A stretch of DNA of 64,000 nucleotides, taken from Parietichytrium sp. I65-24A. Its lineage: Eukaryota; Sar; Bigyra; Thraustochytrida; Thraustochytriidae. Position numbers and translations under genes: made by a program. The notes beneath the pieces are model-generated. The model made no database searches and was not told the origin of the DNA. It saw only the letters and a program-made list of their open reading frames with translations. Location of the stretch: contig BLSF01000054.1 in the NCBI GenBank assembly GCA_012862575.1, positions 124,001 through 188,000 on the forward strand. Reading direction: 5' to 3'. Positions 39,014-48,781 of this stretch are shown in pieces; the stretch's first letter is position 1; every line of letters begins with the position of its first letter.

Positions 39014-41662
39014 ATGCCTCTGCAGCCGGTGGTGGAAGAAGCAATTATTTTGCCGCGCAGAAGTCGACGGAGCAGCAGTAAACTCGGAGCCTCAATGGCA
39101 GAGATGGAGATCCCAGAAGAAGGGTCCGAGGCCAAGCTGGTGGAGGGGGAGACCTTTGGAAGGGATGATCAAGATGGGCGAATTCCGGCGCAAGAGGTCG
39201 CAGAGGTGGTGAACTTGCTCGAGAAGAATTGGAAAATTCGGAAAAACAGAGACTTGCCGCAGCAGGAGCTCACTGCAATGTCCAAGCTGCGAAGGCTCCT
39301 AGGATACCTCTTCGAAGATATGGCGTTTGCGTTTGGAAGGTTTAAGGGTGGCGGCTTTGTCGGTCCACCACATTCGATCTACCAGATGTACAATGAATTT
39401 TTGGAGATCCTGCCAACACAGTCTCCATCGGAGGGCTTTGAGCGATCATGCTCTGATGGGTCTTCAGAGATTAAGCTCGATTCCAGCTTGCAGCAAATTA
39501 GCAAGCGGATGCAAGAAATTTTGGAAGGTATTGAAGGGCGGGCGCGAATGTCTGCAGTCCGCTTTTTGGGCTGGTTCCTTGGGAAGTTATGGGGGCTCTT
39601 GTTCAAAGAGATACTCGTCAATTCTGCAGGTGTCGGCCGCATCAGGTCGGAGCTTCAGTCAGCTGCCAGGTCAGGGAAGAGTGTGATGCTTCTTCCTACA
39701 CATCGTTCGCACATCGACTATCTCCTGATGAGCTATGTCTGCTTTGGATTCAATTTACCGGTGCCCCACATTGCCAGTGGGGACAACTTGAATATTCCTC
39801 TCATCGGAACGTTATTCTCCTACAGCGGCGCATTTTTTCTTCGCCGCAGCTTCAAGGGAGACAACTTATACAAGAAGGTGCTCTATGGATACCTGCTCCG
39901 CAAACTACGCGAAGGATCCATGGTGGAGTGCTTCGTTGAGGGCGGCCGGAGCCGAACTGGGATGATTAGTGATCCAAAGGTGGGAATCATTCTGACAGCT
40001 GTGAGATTTGTCCGGGAGGGGTCTCTAAAGGACGTGGTGCTCTTGCCTGCAAGTATCGACTATGAGCGAACTCTGGAGACCAGCAGTCACGTTGCTCAGC
40101 TGCTGGGGAAGAAGAAAAAGTCTGAAAGTCTTTTTGGTGCAATTCGTGCCGGATTGGGTGTTTTCTTTGGATCGAAATCTCATGGGTCCGTTCAAGTAAA
40201 TTTTTCTGACGGCGTTTCTGTCCGCGAAACCATAGAGGAGTTGGAAAAGCCGTTCCGTCGCAGATCTGAAATCTACCTTCCCGAAGAAGTTTACGTGAAC
40301 GCTGTGGCGCAAGCAGTTGTAAAGAAACAAAGGCAAATTTCCTTTGTATCGCCAGCTGCTCTGACAGCTGCGACACTCCTTGGGGCTGTAAACGACAGTG
40401 ATTTCACGCTGAGTGGCGCCGCAACGACGTTTTCCTTTTTGCACGAGATGGCTGTTCGCGCCGGAGCCAATACCGTGGCGTACAAGTCACCGGACAGCAA
40501 CCCAGCAGAGGTCAAAAGATGGATCCGCGACTCGTTCCACGTTTTACAGCCCGCTTTGGATATCACAGCTCGCGAGCGCAAGCAAAAGGGCGAAGATGTT
40601 TTCGACACCACCGCTCGACAGCGGCTCCGGCTGCGGTACCAGTGCGGCCAGCTGATCCCGATTCTTGGTGCTCAGGCAGTTGTTGCCACATCATTGTACT
40701 CTAGCGTTACGTCAAGCGACACTGCTGCTGCGGTGAAACCAGAGGTTGTTTTGAAAAGCGCAGGTGTTATTGCGGAAATGGTGCGTCATTCCTTGCCGGG
40801 TGCTGCATTGGACAGTGCAAGTTTGAAGCTCGCTCTGCAACAGCTTATTGCATCCCGCGCAGTATCTTTGAACGAGGACGGGCTCGTCATAGTAGAGAGC
40901 GAGGGCACAGAGCCCGAGAGGAAGCTCCGTGCACTTCGCGTTCTGATTGCTCCCTCGATTGCTGCCTGTTGCTCTTGCTTGTACGCGGTTGCTTCTCTAT
41001 GCCAAAATTCTGTAATCGAGGAAAGCGAGCTGATGAAGCGGTCAAGGGAAGTTTTGTACTCAACGTTGAGAAAAGAAGCGATTCAATGGGGTCATATGCA
41101 AAGTGCGAAGTCCGAAAGTCGCCCGCCAGTCGGGTTTCCGGAGTCACTTTCGACTCTGGAACTTCGCGGGGCGATTAAGTCTCTTGTTTCGATCGGTGTA
41201 TTCAGCACAATCTCATCCTCTGGGGTTGGTTCGCCGCTCACGAGGAGCCCAAACAGCTCGTTGACGGATCCTTCATCGCATATGTCTCTTATAAGTGTGG
41301 CGAGCTCCAAATCTTTTCTTTCTAGCGAAGGCGGCGGTGATGCTTCGATCGACAGAAAGTCTCAAGGAAGTTCCGGAGAGTCCCAGGTTCAGAATGCGGA
41401 GTCGCATAAATCGCCATGCCTTGAGATCGCTCCGACTTATTTACACGGAGAAGGTATTAAGCTTTTGGAAAAGCTTTCTTCTTTGCAGCGGCACATGTAC
41501 CGCGGTCTCTCACCGGTTATGAGAGTTCCGCAAGATTCTATCTTCGACGAGGAGCCTGATTCTTCGTTCAAGCTTCCTTCCCTGCCGTCGGTAGGTGCTG
41601 TTCTTTTGTTCTCCGGGATGCTCGTACCAATTCTTCGATCGCTTCGGCGTCCACCAGTCTAA
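39014..41662 (+). CDS. PlsB-type glycerol-3-phosphate (or dihydroxyacetone-phosphate) acyltransferase
   Basis: This 882-residue protein carries all four acyltransferase blocks: HX4D (HRSHIDY, H230-D235), block II GAFFLRRSF (about 272-280), block III FVEGGRSRTG (307-316) and block IV VLLPASIDYE (about 341-350). The order and spacing are those of PlsB, mitochondrial GPAT1/GPAM and peroxisomal GNPAT. These enzymes attach a fatty acyl chain to the sn-1 position of glycerol-3-phosphate or DHAP, the first step of phospholipid, triacylglycerol or ether-lipid synthesis. The C-terminal half (about 430-700) is the helical tail typical of GPAM. A hydrophobic segment near the end (about 855-875) may anchor it, and the extreme C-terminus RRPPV is not a peroxisomal SKL signal. 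The N-terminus is Arg/Ser-rich at about 15-25. GPAM-like and GNPAT-like roles cannot be separated by eye. Confidence 0.92.
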   Translation: MPLQPVVEEAIILPRRSRRSSSKLGASMAEMEIPEEGSEAKLVEGETFGRDDQDGRIPAQEVAEVVNLLEKNWKIRKNRDLPQQELTAMSKLRRLLGYLFEDMAFAFGRFKGGGFVGPPHSIYQMYNEFLEILPTQSPSEGFERSCSDGSSEIKLDSSLQQISKRMQEILEGIEGRARMSAVRFLGWFLGKLWGLLFKEILVNSAGVGRIRSELQSAARSGKSVMLLPTHRSHIDYLLMSYVCFGFNLPVPHIASGDNLNIPLIGTLFSYSGAFFLRRSFKGDNLYKKVLYGYLLRKLREGSMVECFVEGGRSRTGMISDPKVGIILTAVRFVREGSLKDVVLLPASIDYERTLETSSHVAQLLGKKKKSESLFGAIRAGLGVFFGSKSHGSVQVNFSDGVSVRETIEELEKPFRRRSEIYLPEEVYVNAVAQAVVKKQRQISFVSPAALTAATLLGAVNDSDFTLSGAATTFSFLHEMAVRAGANTVAYKSPDSNPAEVKRWIRDSFHVLQPALDITARERKQKGEDVFDTTARQRLRLRYQCGQLIPILGAQAVVATSLYSSVTSSDTAAAVKPEVVLKSAGVIAEMVRHSLPGAALDSASLKLALQQLIASRAVSLNEDGLVIVESEGTEPERKLRALRVLIAPSIAACCSCLYAVASLCQNSVIEESELMKRSREVLYSTLRKEAIQWGHMQSAKSESRPPVGFPESLSTLELRGAIKSLVSIGVFSTISSSGVGSPLTRSPNSSLTDPSSHMSLISVASSKSFLSSEGGGDASIDRKSQGSSGESQVQNAESHKSPCLEIAPTYLHGEGIKLLEKLSSLQRHMYRGLSPVMRVPQDSIFDEEPDSSFKLPSLPSVGAVLLFSGMLVPILRSLRRPPV

Positions 41663-43195
41663 GTAACGCGGTAAATATGATTAAAGTGAAAGATTGCATA
41701 GATTGCATACTGCAGAGCGAAGCTCTCTATGGTGTCATCATACGTCTCTCACGAGTGCCACTTGGTTATACCCTCGCAGAGCACACGAAAGTGAAGACTT
41801 TTGTTTTGTGTGTGAAAACTGACGGCAAAGAGTGATCAGATTAGTATTGTAATGATTTTGGCGCGTGTTTTTTTTTCGAACTGAAACAAGCTAATTTGCG
41901 GAGCCCAAGTTGCTGCCTTGGCAAACATTTCAATGGTTTTGTCTGAATTCTGATAAAAACAGCTTCCCGGCGTAGCGAGACTCAAGAGAAGATGCCGCAG
42001 AGAGCTCCTTTCTTCAAACGTGTGATATGCACCCCACGGCTACTACCGCGCAGCTCGTGGATCAATCTCATAGTCCAGAATGGAGCAAACTCGTCGTGGT
42101 GCAGAGATGCCCAAGAACTTTGCGGCGCCAAACATCAACGGGTGTCCCAATTTGAAAAATGGTGAATTCGGGATTTTTTACAGTTCCATGAGTTCCAACA
42201 TGCTGACAGCGAGAACGTAGTCTAATCAACATGGCACTGTGCTTCCATTTCTTCCAACACTCTTTCATTTGTCAACCAATCAATCAATCAATCTTGATCA
42301 ATCAACTCAACTGCTTGTCACTGCTTCTGCGCCACTAAACACTATATAACTCGAATAGTAGCCAGATTCGTCCTCCGCGGAGTTCTCAACACACTAGTAT
42401 ATTACGTGGAAAAAGCTGCTTAGGGCCGAGCGATCCGTTCGCGGTCTTACTGAGCAATTATAATTTTTGATAGGAGTACGTCGATCGGTGTGCGAAAAAG
42501 AAAAAATAAACAGCGAGCCAAGTCTTACAAAACGAAACAAAACAAAGCCAAACAAAATCGTTCGTTTGCGGTGATTAATCTATCTGTGCGTGGAAATGAG
42601 TCAGCGACTCAATCGTTTCGTTCAGATGGACATGTTATTCAAGTAATAGCTGATGAGAACATATATCGGTGCCAGGCTGGTACTAATGGCCCCTCTTGCG
42701 GCGTGGAGAGCAGCGTGAAGGTTTGCATGCACGAGTACTGAAAGTTAGAGTACCGCAGCGAGGAGAGTTTAGAAAGTCAAAGTAAACTGTAAAGTGCTAT
42801 CGACTTTTGGACCCAGCTATCCCTCGTCGATTGGCCAATCGGTACTCTTGCAAGTAGCAGTTCCCCCGCGGAGGTGCCGCGAGAGAGCTACTGTACTTTG
42901 TCTGTGATGAAAACGAGTAAGCTGGCCGCAACTCTTAACGAAGACTGGAAGAGGAGGTAGACGCATGCTCAAGTTGGGATTGCAGCAGCCGTCTGGTCAT
43001 CTCTCAGCTTCGAAGCTGGTGAGGGCGCAGTTTGCAAAGAGTCAGAAGACGGAGCAGCGGCGCAGCTGCACAGGTAAACCTTCGCTCTGGGAGCGCTCCG
43101 ATCTGGTTTATGCATCGCGGTCGCAGGAAAGAAGGGGTCTGTTCGTTCCGCTCGAAGAAAGCACGGCGTCGCAAGGAGGCAACTAGTTTGGCAAC
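41663..43195. other. Gene-free spacer 1.5 kb
   Basis: No protein-like frame, tRNA or strong repeat was found, apart from an ATCA run (about 42280-42305). The sequence is AT-rich in its middle. The promoter of the 43196 gene presumably lies in the last few hundred bases. Confidence 0.5.
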
Positions 43196-44521
43196 ATGGG
43201 CGGCGCAGTGTCCACACGAATGAACGAGAAGGCGGACAAGAAGGACAAGGTCGAGGAAGATGTAGAGCTGTCCAAAGACGAGATCAAGCAGCTTTACGAG
43301 CACCTCTCCGTGGAGTACAATCGCAAGGTGAGCGAGCTAGTTTCGAGTCGCGTTGCATCGGCGCAGATTAAGCCTGTAGACAGTTTGCAGTCCGGATCAG
43401 TCCAGGAAGACGAAGCCGTCACCGTTGTAGAGCAGGTTTCCAAGCCGAACGATAAAGCTGCAAAGGGCGAAGGCGAAGAGGAAGAGGAAGAGGAGAGCGA
43501 CGTCGAGGAGGCAACTGACGCAGGAGTTGAATCTGATGGAGAGTATGTAGACACATCATTCGAGCAGGAGATTATCGAATCCGATGACGAGGACAGCGGA
43601 TTCGCAGACAGGGCCACGTCCACGAAGCTGCTTCGCACCACAAAGTCTCGTATCTATAAAGGCAAGGATGTTCAACGCAAGCTGATCGAGCTCGTTCTCG
43701 ACGACCAACCAGAGATTTTAACCATGAAAGTCAAGGTTAACCCCAAAGCCCTCGCAATTTTGGGAGACGAGAGGCTTGACAATAAGAGCAGGGTGTACTT
43801 CAACGACAATCAAATCACCCCTAAAATCATGGCCCGCTTGGGAGAAGCTTCTCTTATGATGCCAGAGAAGGCACGCAAAAGGTTAGGCAGCGTGGATTTA
43901 TCGGCAGAACAACGCCGCGCCATGATGAAGAGCGAGGCAGATGAAAAGGAGTCCCGCGAGAAACAGAGGAAAAGGGATATGGACAAGCTGATCAAGGCAA
44001 AGCCGGATGATAGCCTGGTACACATAAATTCGGAAACAAACGTCAACCAAAAGGCGATTGACATGCTTGGTGAGCACGAAATGCTGTTGAAGGAGATCAG
44101 GCAGCAAGACCCTGGGGTTATGCTAACTAAAAAGACCATTCAGCTCACGGGAGAGACAAAGCTGCTTCCTAAAAAAGTGGTCCAAAGGCGAGGTTCAGAC
44201 ATGAATGAGCATCAGCGCAAAGAAATGCTAAAGTGCCAAGAAAAAGAGGACGAAGAGAAGAAGGCGCAAGCTAGAGAGCAGTTGAAGAAAGTGTTGGATT
44301 CTGGCCCAACTAATGAACAACTGCAAATGCCCGAAACATCCAAGAATAAGAAAAAACTCGTTCAGCTTGCGGGCGACGCCGCGATGCCGGACAAGGCAAA
44401 GAAGCGCCTTGGGGAGGAAATGACGCCAGAGCAGCGGAAAAAGATGATTGAAGCTGAGCAAGGAAGCTTCACCAGTTCTCGCGCAAATTCATTGAAGCCG
44501 TCCAATTCTAACGACTCTTGA
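43196..44521 (+). CDS. Acidic repeat protein with probable N-myristoylation signal (unknown function)
   Basis: This 441-residue protein begins MGGAVSTR, a good N-myristoylation context (G2, S6). Residues 92-137 are very acidic. From residue 160 on, a repeated unit appears. Three copies of a (K/R)xRxG...(L/M)(S/T/N)xxQR+xMxxxE motif lie at 227-247, 329-349 and 402-422. Five shorter LGE/LTGE/LAGD units precede or separate them (about 182-194, 207-221, 284-297, 310-325, 384-399). The segments between are charged and probably helical or coiled-coil. I know no family with this pattern. Membrane-associated scaffold is a reasonable guess from the myristoylation signal. It is convergent with the small gene at 44784-45413. 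Confidence 0.75.
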   Translation: MGGAVSTRMNEKADKKDKVEEDVELSKDEIKQLYEHLSVEYNRKVSELVSSRVASAQIKPVDSLQSGSVQEDEAVTVVEQVSKPNDKAAKGEGEEEEEEESDVEEATDAGVESDGEYVDTSFEQEIIESDDEDSGFADRATSTKLLRTTKSRIYKGKDVQRKLIELVLDDQPEILTMKVKVNPKALAILGDERLDNKSRVYFNDNQITPKIMARLGEASLMMPEKARKRLGSVDLSAEQRRAMMKSEADEKESREKQRKRDMDKLIKAKPDDSLVHINSETNVNQKAIDMLGEHEMLLKEIRQQDPGVMLTKKTIQLTGETKLLPKKVVQRRGSDMNEHQRKEMLKCQEKEDEEKKAQAREQLKKVLDSGPTNEQLQMPETSKNKKKLVQLAGDAAMPDKAKKRLGEEMTPEQRKKMIEAEQGSFTSSRANSLKPSNSNDS

Positions 44522-44783
44522 ACTGTAGACAACAAATATTAATTGCACACATTTTATGTCATTTCATGTTTTGAACGTTTTACTGCGCTCCGGCTTGTTT
44601 TCAGTCTTCATTCTTTTGAAATCCTTGCGGTGGCAAGCGCCCAAGTGTCTGGCTTTATATACAAGAAAATCAAATCTCGAACTCTGTGTTTAGTTAGTTC
44701 TTTTTCTTCGTGTATATGTACTGTTTGCTCACAATTTCGAACTCCCGTCTGTCGAAGCAAATAATAATAAGCGCCGTTGGCGA

Positions 44784-45413
44784 TTAGTGAATGGGTAATC
44801 TGTTCGCCTTTTTTTTGAGGCCTTGTTTGGCAAAGTATAGATTTCGGCCGTAATTCTGGTTCGGAAGAAACCCAGAACTCATCTTCTGGGCCAAGTGGGC
44901 CGATGCATTGTCAAAGTTCTGTTTACGGATCACGGCAAGCCTCAAAAAGGTCTCGATTGCAGTGCTTTCAGCATCGGCGTCTTTCATCCCAATGCGGTTC
45001 TGCCTCAAAGTCATTGGTTCTTGCCTGAGTAGCTCTGTCATTGCAAGTGCTTCGTTCCGCATTTTCTGCGTTGAAGCTCGCGTGCTCGTGGACACTTTCG
45101 CAGTCCCCTCAGCAGCATTCTCTCGCCGGTGCAGCCCTTTCTTGAAAAATCGCAACCTTCGATCATCGGCCTCTTCATCCTTCTCTTCCCTCCATTTCGC
45201 CTCTGTGCAAGGGGCGATCTTGTGAGCTATTCTTAGCCCACCGGCCTTCAGAGCTGCTGCAATGCGCTCCCTCTCTTGTTGCCTCTCCTTGGCATCCTGA
45301 ACCGCCTTCAGGTGCTTTTCAAGGCCCAGGTCTCCACTTCGGCACACTTTGACCGCCAGCTGCCCTTGCGACGACGCGCCAAGAGTTACCGACTTCCATT
45401 TCACTCTGTCCAT
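44784..45413 (-). CDS. Small basic protein of unknown function
   Basis: This 209-residue protein has its ATG at 45413. It is Lys/Arg-rich and mostly helical, with a charged coiled-coil-like stretch at about 30-95 and a conserved-looking C-terminus (GFLPNQNYGRNLYFAKQG, about 180-197). It has no signal peptide or membrane helix. The frame is the only long one in its interval. Its codon usage resembles neighbouring genes, and it lies cleanly between a convergent and a divergent neighbour. A GAA-type repeat precedes the start. The family was not recognised. Confidence 0.65.
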   Translation of the reverse strand: MDRVKWKSVTLGASSQGQLAVKVCRSGDLGLEKHLKAVQDAKERQQERERIAAALKAGGLRIAHKIAPCTEAKWREEKDEEADDRRLRFFKKGLHRRENAAEGTAKVSTSTRASTQKMRNEALAMTELLRQEPMTLRQNRIGMKDADAESTAIETFLRLAVIRKQNFDNASAHLAQKMSSGFLPNQNYGRNLYFAKQGLKKKANRLPIH

Positions 45414-46467
45414 GTTCCAACATGGCCGCCCCGACAGCTTCTTCTTCTTCTTCCTAATGCGAGCGTCGGTCGAAAGCCGCTCGCCCTTATGACGGAAGAG
45501 AGAGGGAGCTGACGCTGATGCTTGTGCTCAAAGAGCAACTTGCCTCAACAAACCTTGGGACTCCTCTCACTGTTCTTTTTAGCCTTGCAGCGAGAGTACA
45601 CCTTGCACTCATTGCACTCTGTTCTTCGCCCTCGAAGCACCTTGTGCAGTCGCCAACTCTGGCCGAAGAGTTGAATCCCGATCTCATGGCTCCTGCAAAT
45701 TGAGCTCTCTATATCGTTGTCAGACCAACAGCGAAGACAACACCAGCAACAACAAATGAAAACATCATCTCCAGCTCTGAAAAAGTTCTCCGCGAAAACC
45801 TCTTGAGCTGTAACTTGATAGATATATACAAATATAAATATATATGACTTTGACGAGCGCTGATCTTTGACCTTCGTAACTCGAACTTTCTTGGCAGTGA
45901 ATCATGATCGCATCCTTTGCGAACGGATTTCTGGCGGCACACCTATTCTTGTACAACAGCACGGCGTGCCAACCCCGGCGCATCTCCCATGCGACCTGGT
46001 GTTACCGGTGCACTATCGCGGCGATGAAAGAATGAAAACCTCGGAATCAATCGCCCTCCTCACCTGCGCTCAGCCGGAGTTCCACGAAGCGATCGGAATC
46101 GCTCAGCCAAAGAGAAGAAAAGCCAAATCCGAAACAAAGAAACAAACAAACACCCAGAATCGGCACGACGCTCGAGAAACAAACACCGCCCGCCCCTGCG
46201 CTGGTCCATGCCACGAGAACCGTGGCGTCTAGCGCCATCTACCATAAACACTAGCATCCGCGAGCCAACCACGCTCCAATGCAACCAAGACGCGCGACGA
46301 CTTGTGACAACTTGACTCATTTTCAGTCAGTCAGTCAGTCAGTCAGTCAGTCAATCAATAGAAAGTTTAGGAGAAGCAGGTGGGAGAAAGAGAAATCTCT
46401 GCGCGGAATCCGGCGTCAGTGCGCAGCAGAGAGTGTGTGTGTGTGAGTGTGTGTGTGAGAGAGAGAT
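45414..46467. promoter_or_regulatory. Divergent intergenic region
   Basis: This 1.05 kb region carries a seven-unit CAGT tract (about 46324-46352) and a GT/GA-rich run (about 46431-46466) that abuts the ATG of the COA1-like gene. A weak plus-strand frame (about 45867-46232) opens at a TTG and resembles nothing. Confidence 0.5.
46324..46352. repeat. CAGT tandem repeat
   Basis: About seven 4-bp units lie roughly 115-145 bases upstream of the COA1-like start. Confidence 0.9.
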
Positions 46468-47103
46468 ATGTGGGGAGTGGCGGGGAGGAGAGTGGCGGCG
46501 AGAGGGCGGCCGTGTTTGCAGGCGTGGCGAAGGCAGTTGTCCTCACAGGAGAAGCAGCAGAAGTTGGATCCGCCGGTGTCGCCTTTCAATTTCCTGACGG
46601 TGTCGATGCTGCTGGTGTCAGTGATAGGAGCGTACAAGATGCTGGGCGTGACGGTGGACGTGAAGGAGAGGGACCTCTCGGAGGAGGACGCGCAAAAGAG
46701 AGCCATCGCAGCGGAGCAGGCGAATAAGGAGATCACCGAGAAGGAGCCGCCGAATTTGAAGATGATTGGCCTGGCCGTCGTCGCGGGAGTGGGCATCGGG
46801 CTGTTGGGAGGTCGCATGCTTGCGCCCAAGGTGTACGCGAACAAGAACGTGTCCCATGGAGCCACCAAAGCAGTTGTGAGGTTTTTGGAGGATAAAGGGT
46901 TTGGATCCCCGATCAACATTACTCACGTGACTGGGACGTTCAAGGAGAATGGCGCGAAGCTACACTTTGACACAAAACATGAAGGGAAGAACGCGGTCGT
47001 TCGCGCTCAGGCCGTCCGCGATTCGTCTACGGACACCTGGACTTGTACAGACGTGCAAGCGACGTACGAGACTGGCCAGAAGGTAAAACTGAAGGGCATG
47101 TGA
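46468..47103 (+). CDS. COA1/TIM21-like mitochondrial inner-membrane protein
   Basis: This 211-residue protein has its ATG at 46468. Residues 1-30 are an Arg-rich, acid-free presequence ending near RRQLSSQ. Two membrane helices lie at about 39-57 and 98-116, separated by a charged Glu/Lys helix. The C-terminal 80 residues fit the COA1/TIM21 superfamily pattern: a helix (KAVVRFLED), GSPINITHVTGTFKENGAKL, then a strand pair GKNAVVRAQAVRD ending in WTCTDVQATY. COA1 helps assemble cytochrome c oxidase and complex I, while TIM21 acts in protein import; this protein could serve either. It lies 150 bases from the convergent TTLL9 stop. Superfamily placement rests on motif pattern only. Confidence 0.7.
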   Translation: MWGVAGRRVAARGRPCLQAWRRQLSSQEKQQKLDPPVSPFNFLTVSMLLVSVIGAYKMLGVTVDVKERDLSEEDAQKRAIAAEQANKEITEKEPPNLKMIGLAVVAGVGIGLLGGRMLAPKVYANKNVSHGATKAVVRFLEDKGFGSPINITHVTGTFKENGAKLHFDTKHEGKNAVVRAQAVRDSSTDTWTCTDVQATYETGQKVKLKGM

Positions 47104-47253
47104 TCTCTCTGCGCACAGATTTGACAGCCTCCTCGAAAAAGAAGAGAGCGAAAGTGGGGAGAAATAATATTTGCACTGATCCGAAAACCACAATAACTTA
47201 TTTATTTTGGACGACCCACTCAGTCGCGACGTCACGTCAAACACCAATCTGAA

Positions 47254-48684
47254 CTAGGTCGTTCGAATATCCGAGGTCGCTTCTAAAGCCCTCTTGTTTG
47301 CTTCTGCGTTGGCCTTGTTGGAGCCGTGTATGGGCATGGTGGGCTTAGCTGGGGGCCTGCGCTTGTTTACCGGAATCTCGCATCCAAGGTAGGTGGAGTG
47401 CACAGAGTCATGCTTTGAAGTGACTGGCGTGTCAGCCCGATAGATTAGATCGAAACCTCCCACGTGAAGCTCTTCGCCAGAGAGGTTCCCTTCTACATCC
47501 ACAATATCTAAGACATCATTGAGCATAGAAAATTTAAGATTGTAATCTTCCCTTGTGTTGGCGCTCAGGGAAGGCGATGCGTTCACTTCGAGCAGCCAAG
47601 GCCGAAGCTGGTCATCAAACATCACGTCATAACCGTAGAGCTCGAAGCAATGCTTGTCATTGATCAGCACCTTTTGCACGCACTTGAGCGCGTTTAGCAT
47701 AATGTCCTGGATGTCACTAAACAACTTGTTTGTCACCTCAATTCCAAATCGAGACATCAGATACAGTTTCAAGTCTCGAAGGTCCCATTTGCCACCAGTC
47801 GAGCTGTTGTACTGGTCAGAGCTCTTTTGAACAGCCACATTTGTCAAGTGCACGTAGTTGTTCGACATATCGCTCGCGTCGGAGGAGTATTTTGAGTTGC
47901 TAAAGCGCGCAAACCCGCCGCGATATAGGTAGACGGTCATAGGGGAGAACGACGTAACAAGCGCATACAAGCGCATATCAAATTTCTTGCCCCCAACGAG
48001 AAACGGGTTGGCGATGTACCGCTGCACAACATACGACTCGACTTCTGAGTTCTCAGCTTTCCATCTGTTCTCGCTCCGCCACTTGGAAATCTGGGACAAA
48101 TTGCGGAAAAGGAAAATCCCCTTTCCCTGTGACCTTCCGATGGGCTTCATGATCCATGTAGTGTTGTTCTCTGCCTTCTTGAATGTCTCTACAAAGAGAG
48201 CGTACTCCCCAGGAAGAACAAAGGTGGTAGGGCAAAAATTAAACTTTTCGGCTTCCTCATAGCTCTTCTGCTTTTCGAGCTGCCGTTTGTGCCGCTTGAC
48301 GTTTTTGATCAAGAGATCCTTACGGCACAGTTCACGGTCGTTCCGGTAGTGGTTCACCCTCTGCCAGTGTTCCAAGTGCGCGTTGTCAAAAACCTCAAAC
48401 ATCCAGTCCCTCTCTGCCCAATGAAAGTCCCAGTCCATGTCGCTTTCCGTAAACTTCCATCCGCGGGAAAGCATAACATCGTAGATCGTGTTTCTGAAGC
48501 TCGTTTTAAACCTGATGGTGGAAGGATCGATGCTCGCTTTCCCTTTCACTCTCTTGGACGGCTCTTTATACCCGCCGCTCACCCTCGTCGACCGATTCTG
48601 CTTGCTCTCATCCTCCGAGTTATTATTCCCTCCCGTGCCTCCGCCGCTTCCGGACCGCGCCGGATCCGTCTGGCTGTCCGACAT
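47254..48684 (-). CDS. TTLL9: Tubulin glutamylase TTLL9-like
   Basis: The ATG at 48684 gives 476 residues; the frame extends upstream only to a TTG. The TTL domain spans about 35-430. Characteristic TTLL9 segments include FKTSFRNTIYDVML, NHYRNDRELCRKDLLIKN and the ATP-grasp sites WIMKPIGRSQGKGIFLF (about 175-191), KFDMRLYALV, VHLTNVAVQK and YGYDVMFDD with LLEVNASPSL. The C-terminal VGGFDLI motif is also as in TTLL9. TTLL9 adds glutamate chains to axonemal tubulin with TTLL1-type partners, and in Chlamydomonas it regulates flagellar motility. It supports the flagellate nature implied by IFT70. All catalytic segments look intact. Confidence 0.95.
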   Translation of the reverse strand: MSDSQTDPARSGSGGGTGGNNNSEDESKQNRSTRVSGGYKEPSKRVKGKASIDPSTIRFKTSFRNTIYDVMLSRGWKFTESDMDWDFHWAERDWMFEVFDNAHLEHWQRVNHYRNDRELCRKDLLIKNVKRHKRQLEKQKSYEEAEKFNFCPTTFVLPGEYALFVETFKKAENNTTWIMKPIGRSQGKGIFLFRNLSQISKWRSENRWKAENSEVESYVVQRYIANPFLVGGKKFDMRLYALVTSFSPMTVYLYRGGFARFSNSKYSSDASDMSNNYVHLTNVAVQKSSDQYNSSTGGKWDLRDLKLYLMSRFGIEVTNKLFSDIQDIMLNALKCVQKVLINDKHCFELYGYDVMFDDQLRPWLLEVNASPSLSANTREDYNLKFSMLNDVLDIVDVEGNLSGEELHVGGFDLIYRADTPVTSKHDSVHSTYLGCEIPVNKRRPPAKPTMPIHGSNKANAEANKRALEATSDIRTT

Positions 48685-48730
48685 TTCTCCTGCCCAACCT
48701 TCTCCACGCACTGCGTATGCGCACCTCAAT

Positions 48731-48781
48731 CAATACACACACTACACACTACACACAATACACAATACACAATACACACAC
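48731..48781. repeat. ACACTAC/ACACAAT repeat upstream of TTLL9
   Basis: Degenerate 7-8 bp units lie 47-97 bases upstream of the TTLL9 ATG. Confidence 0.85.

Noticed and set aside
45867-46232. Plus-strand 121-codon frame in the divergent spacer
   Set aside because: Opens at TTG, composition shifts to Lys/Thr/Asn repeats, no family resemblance.
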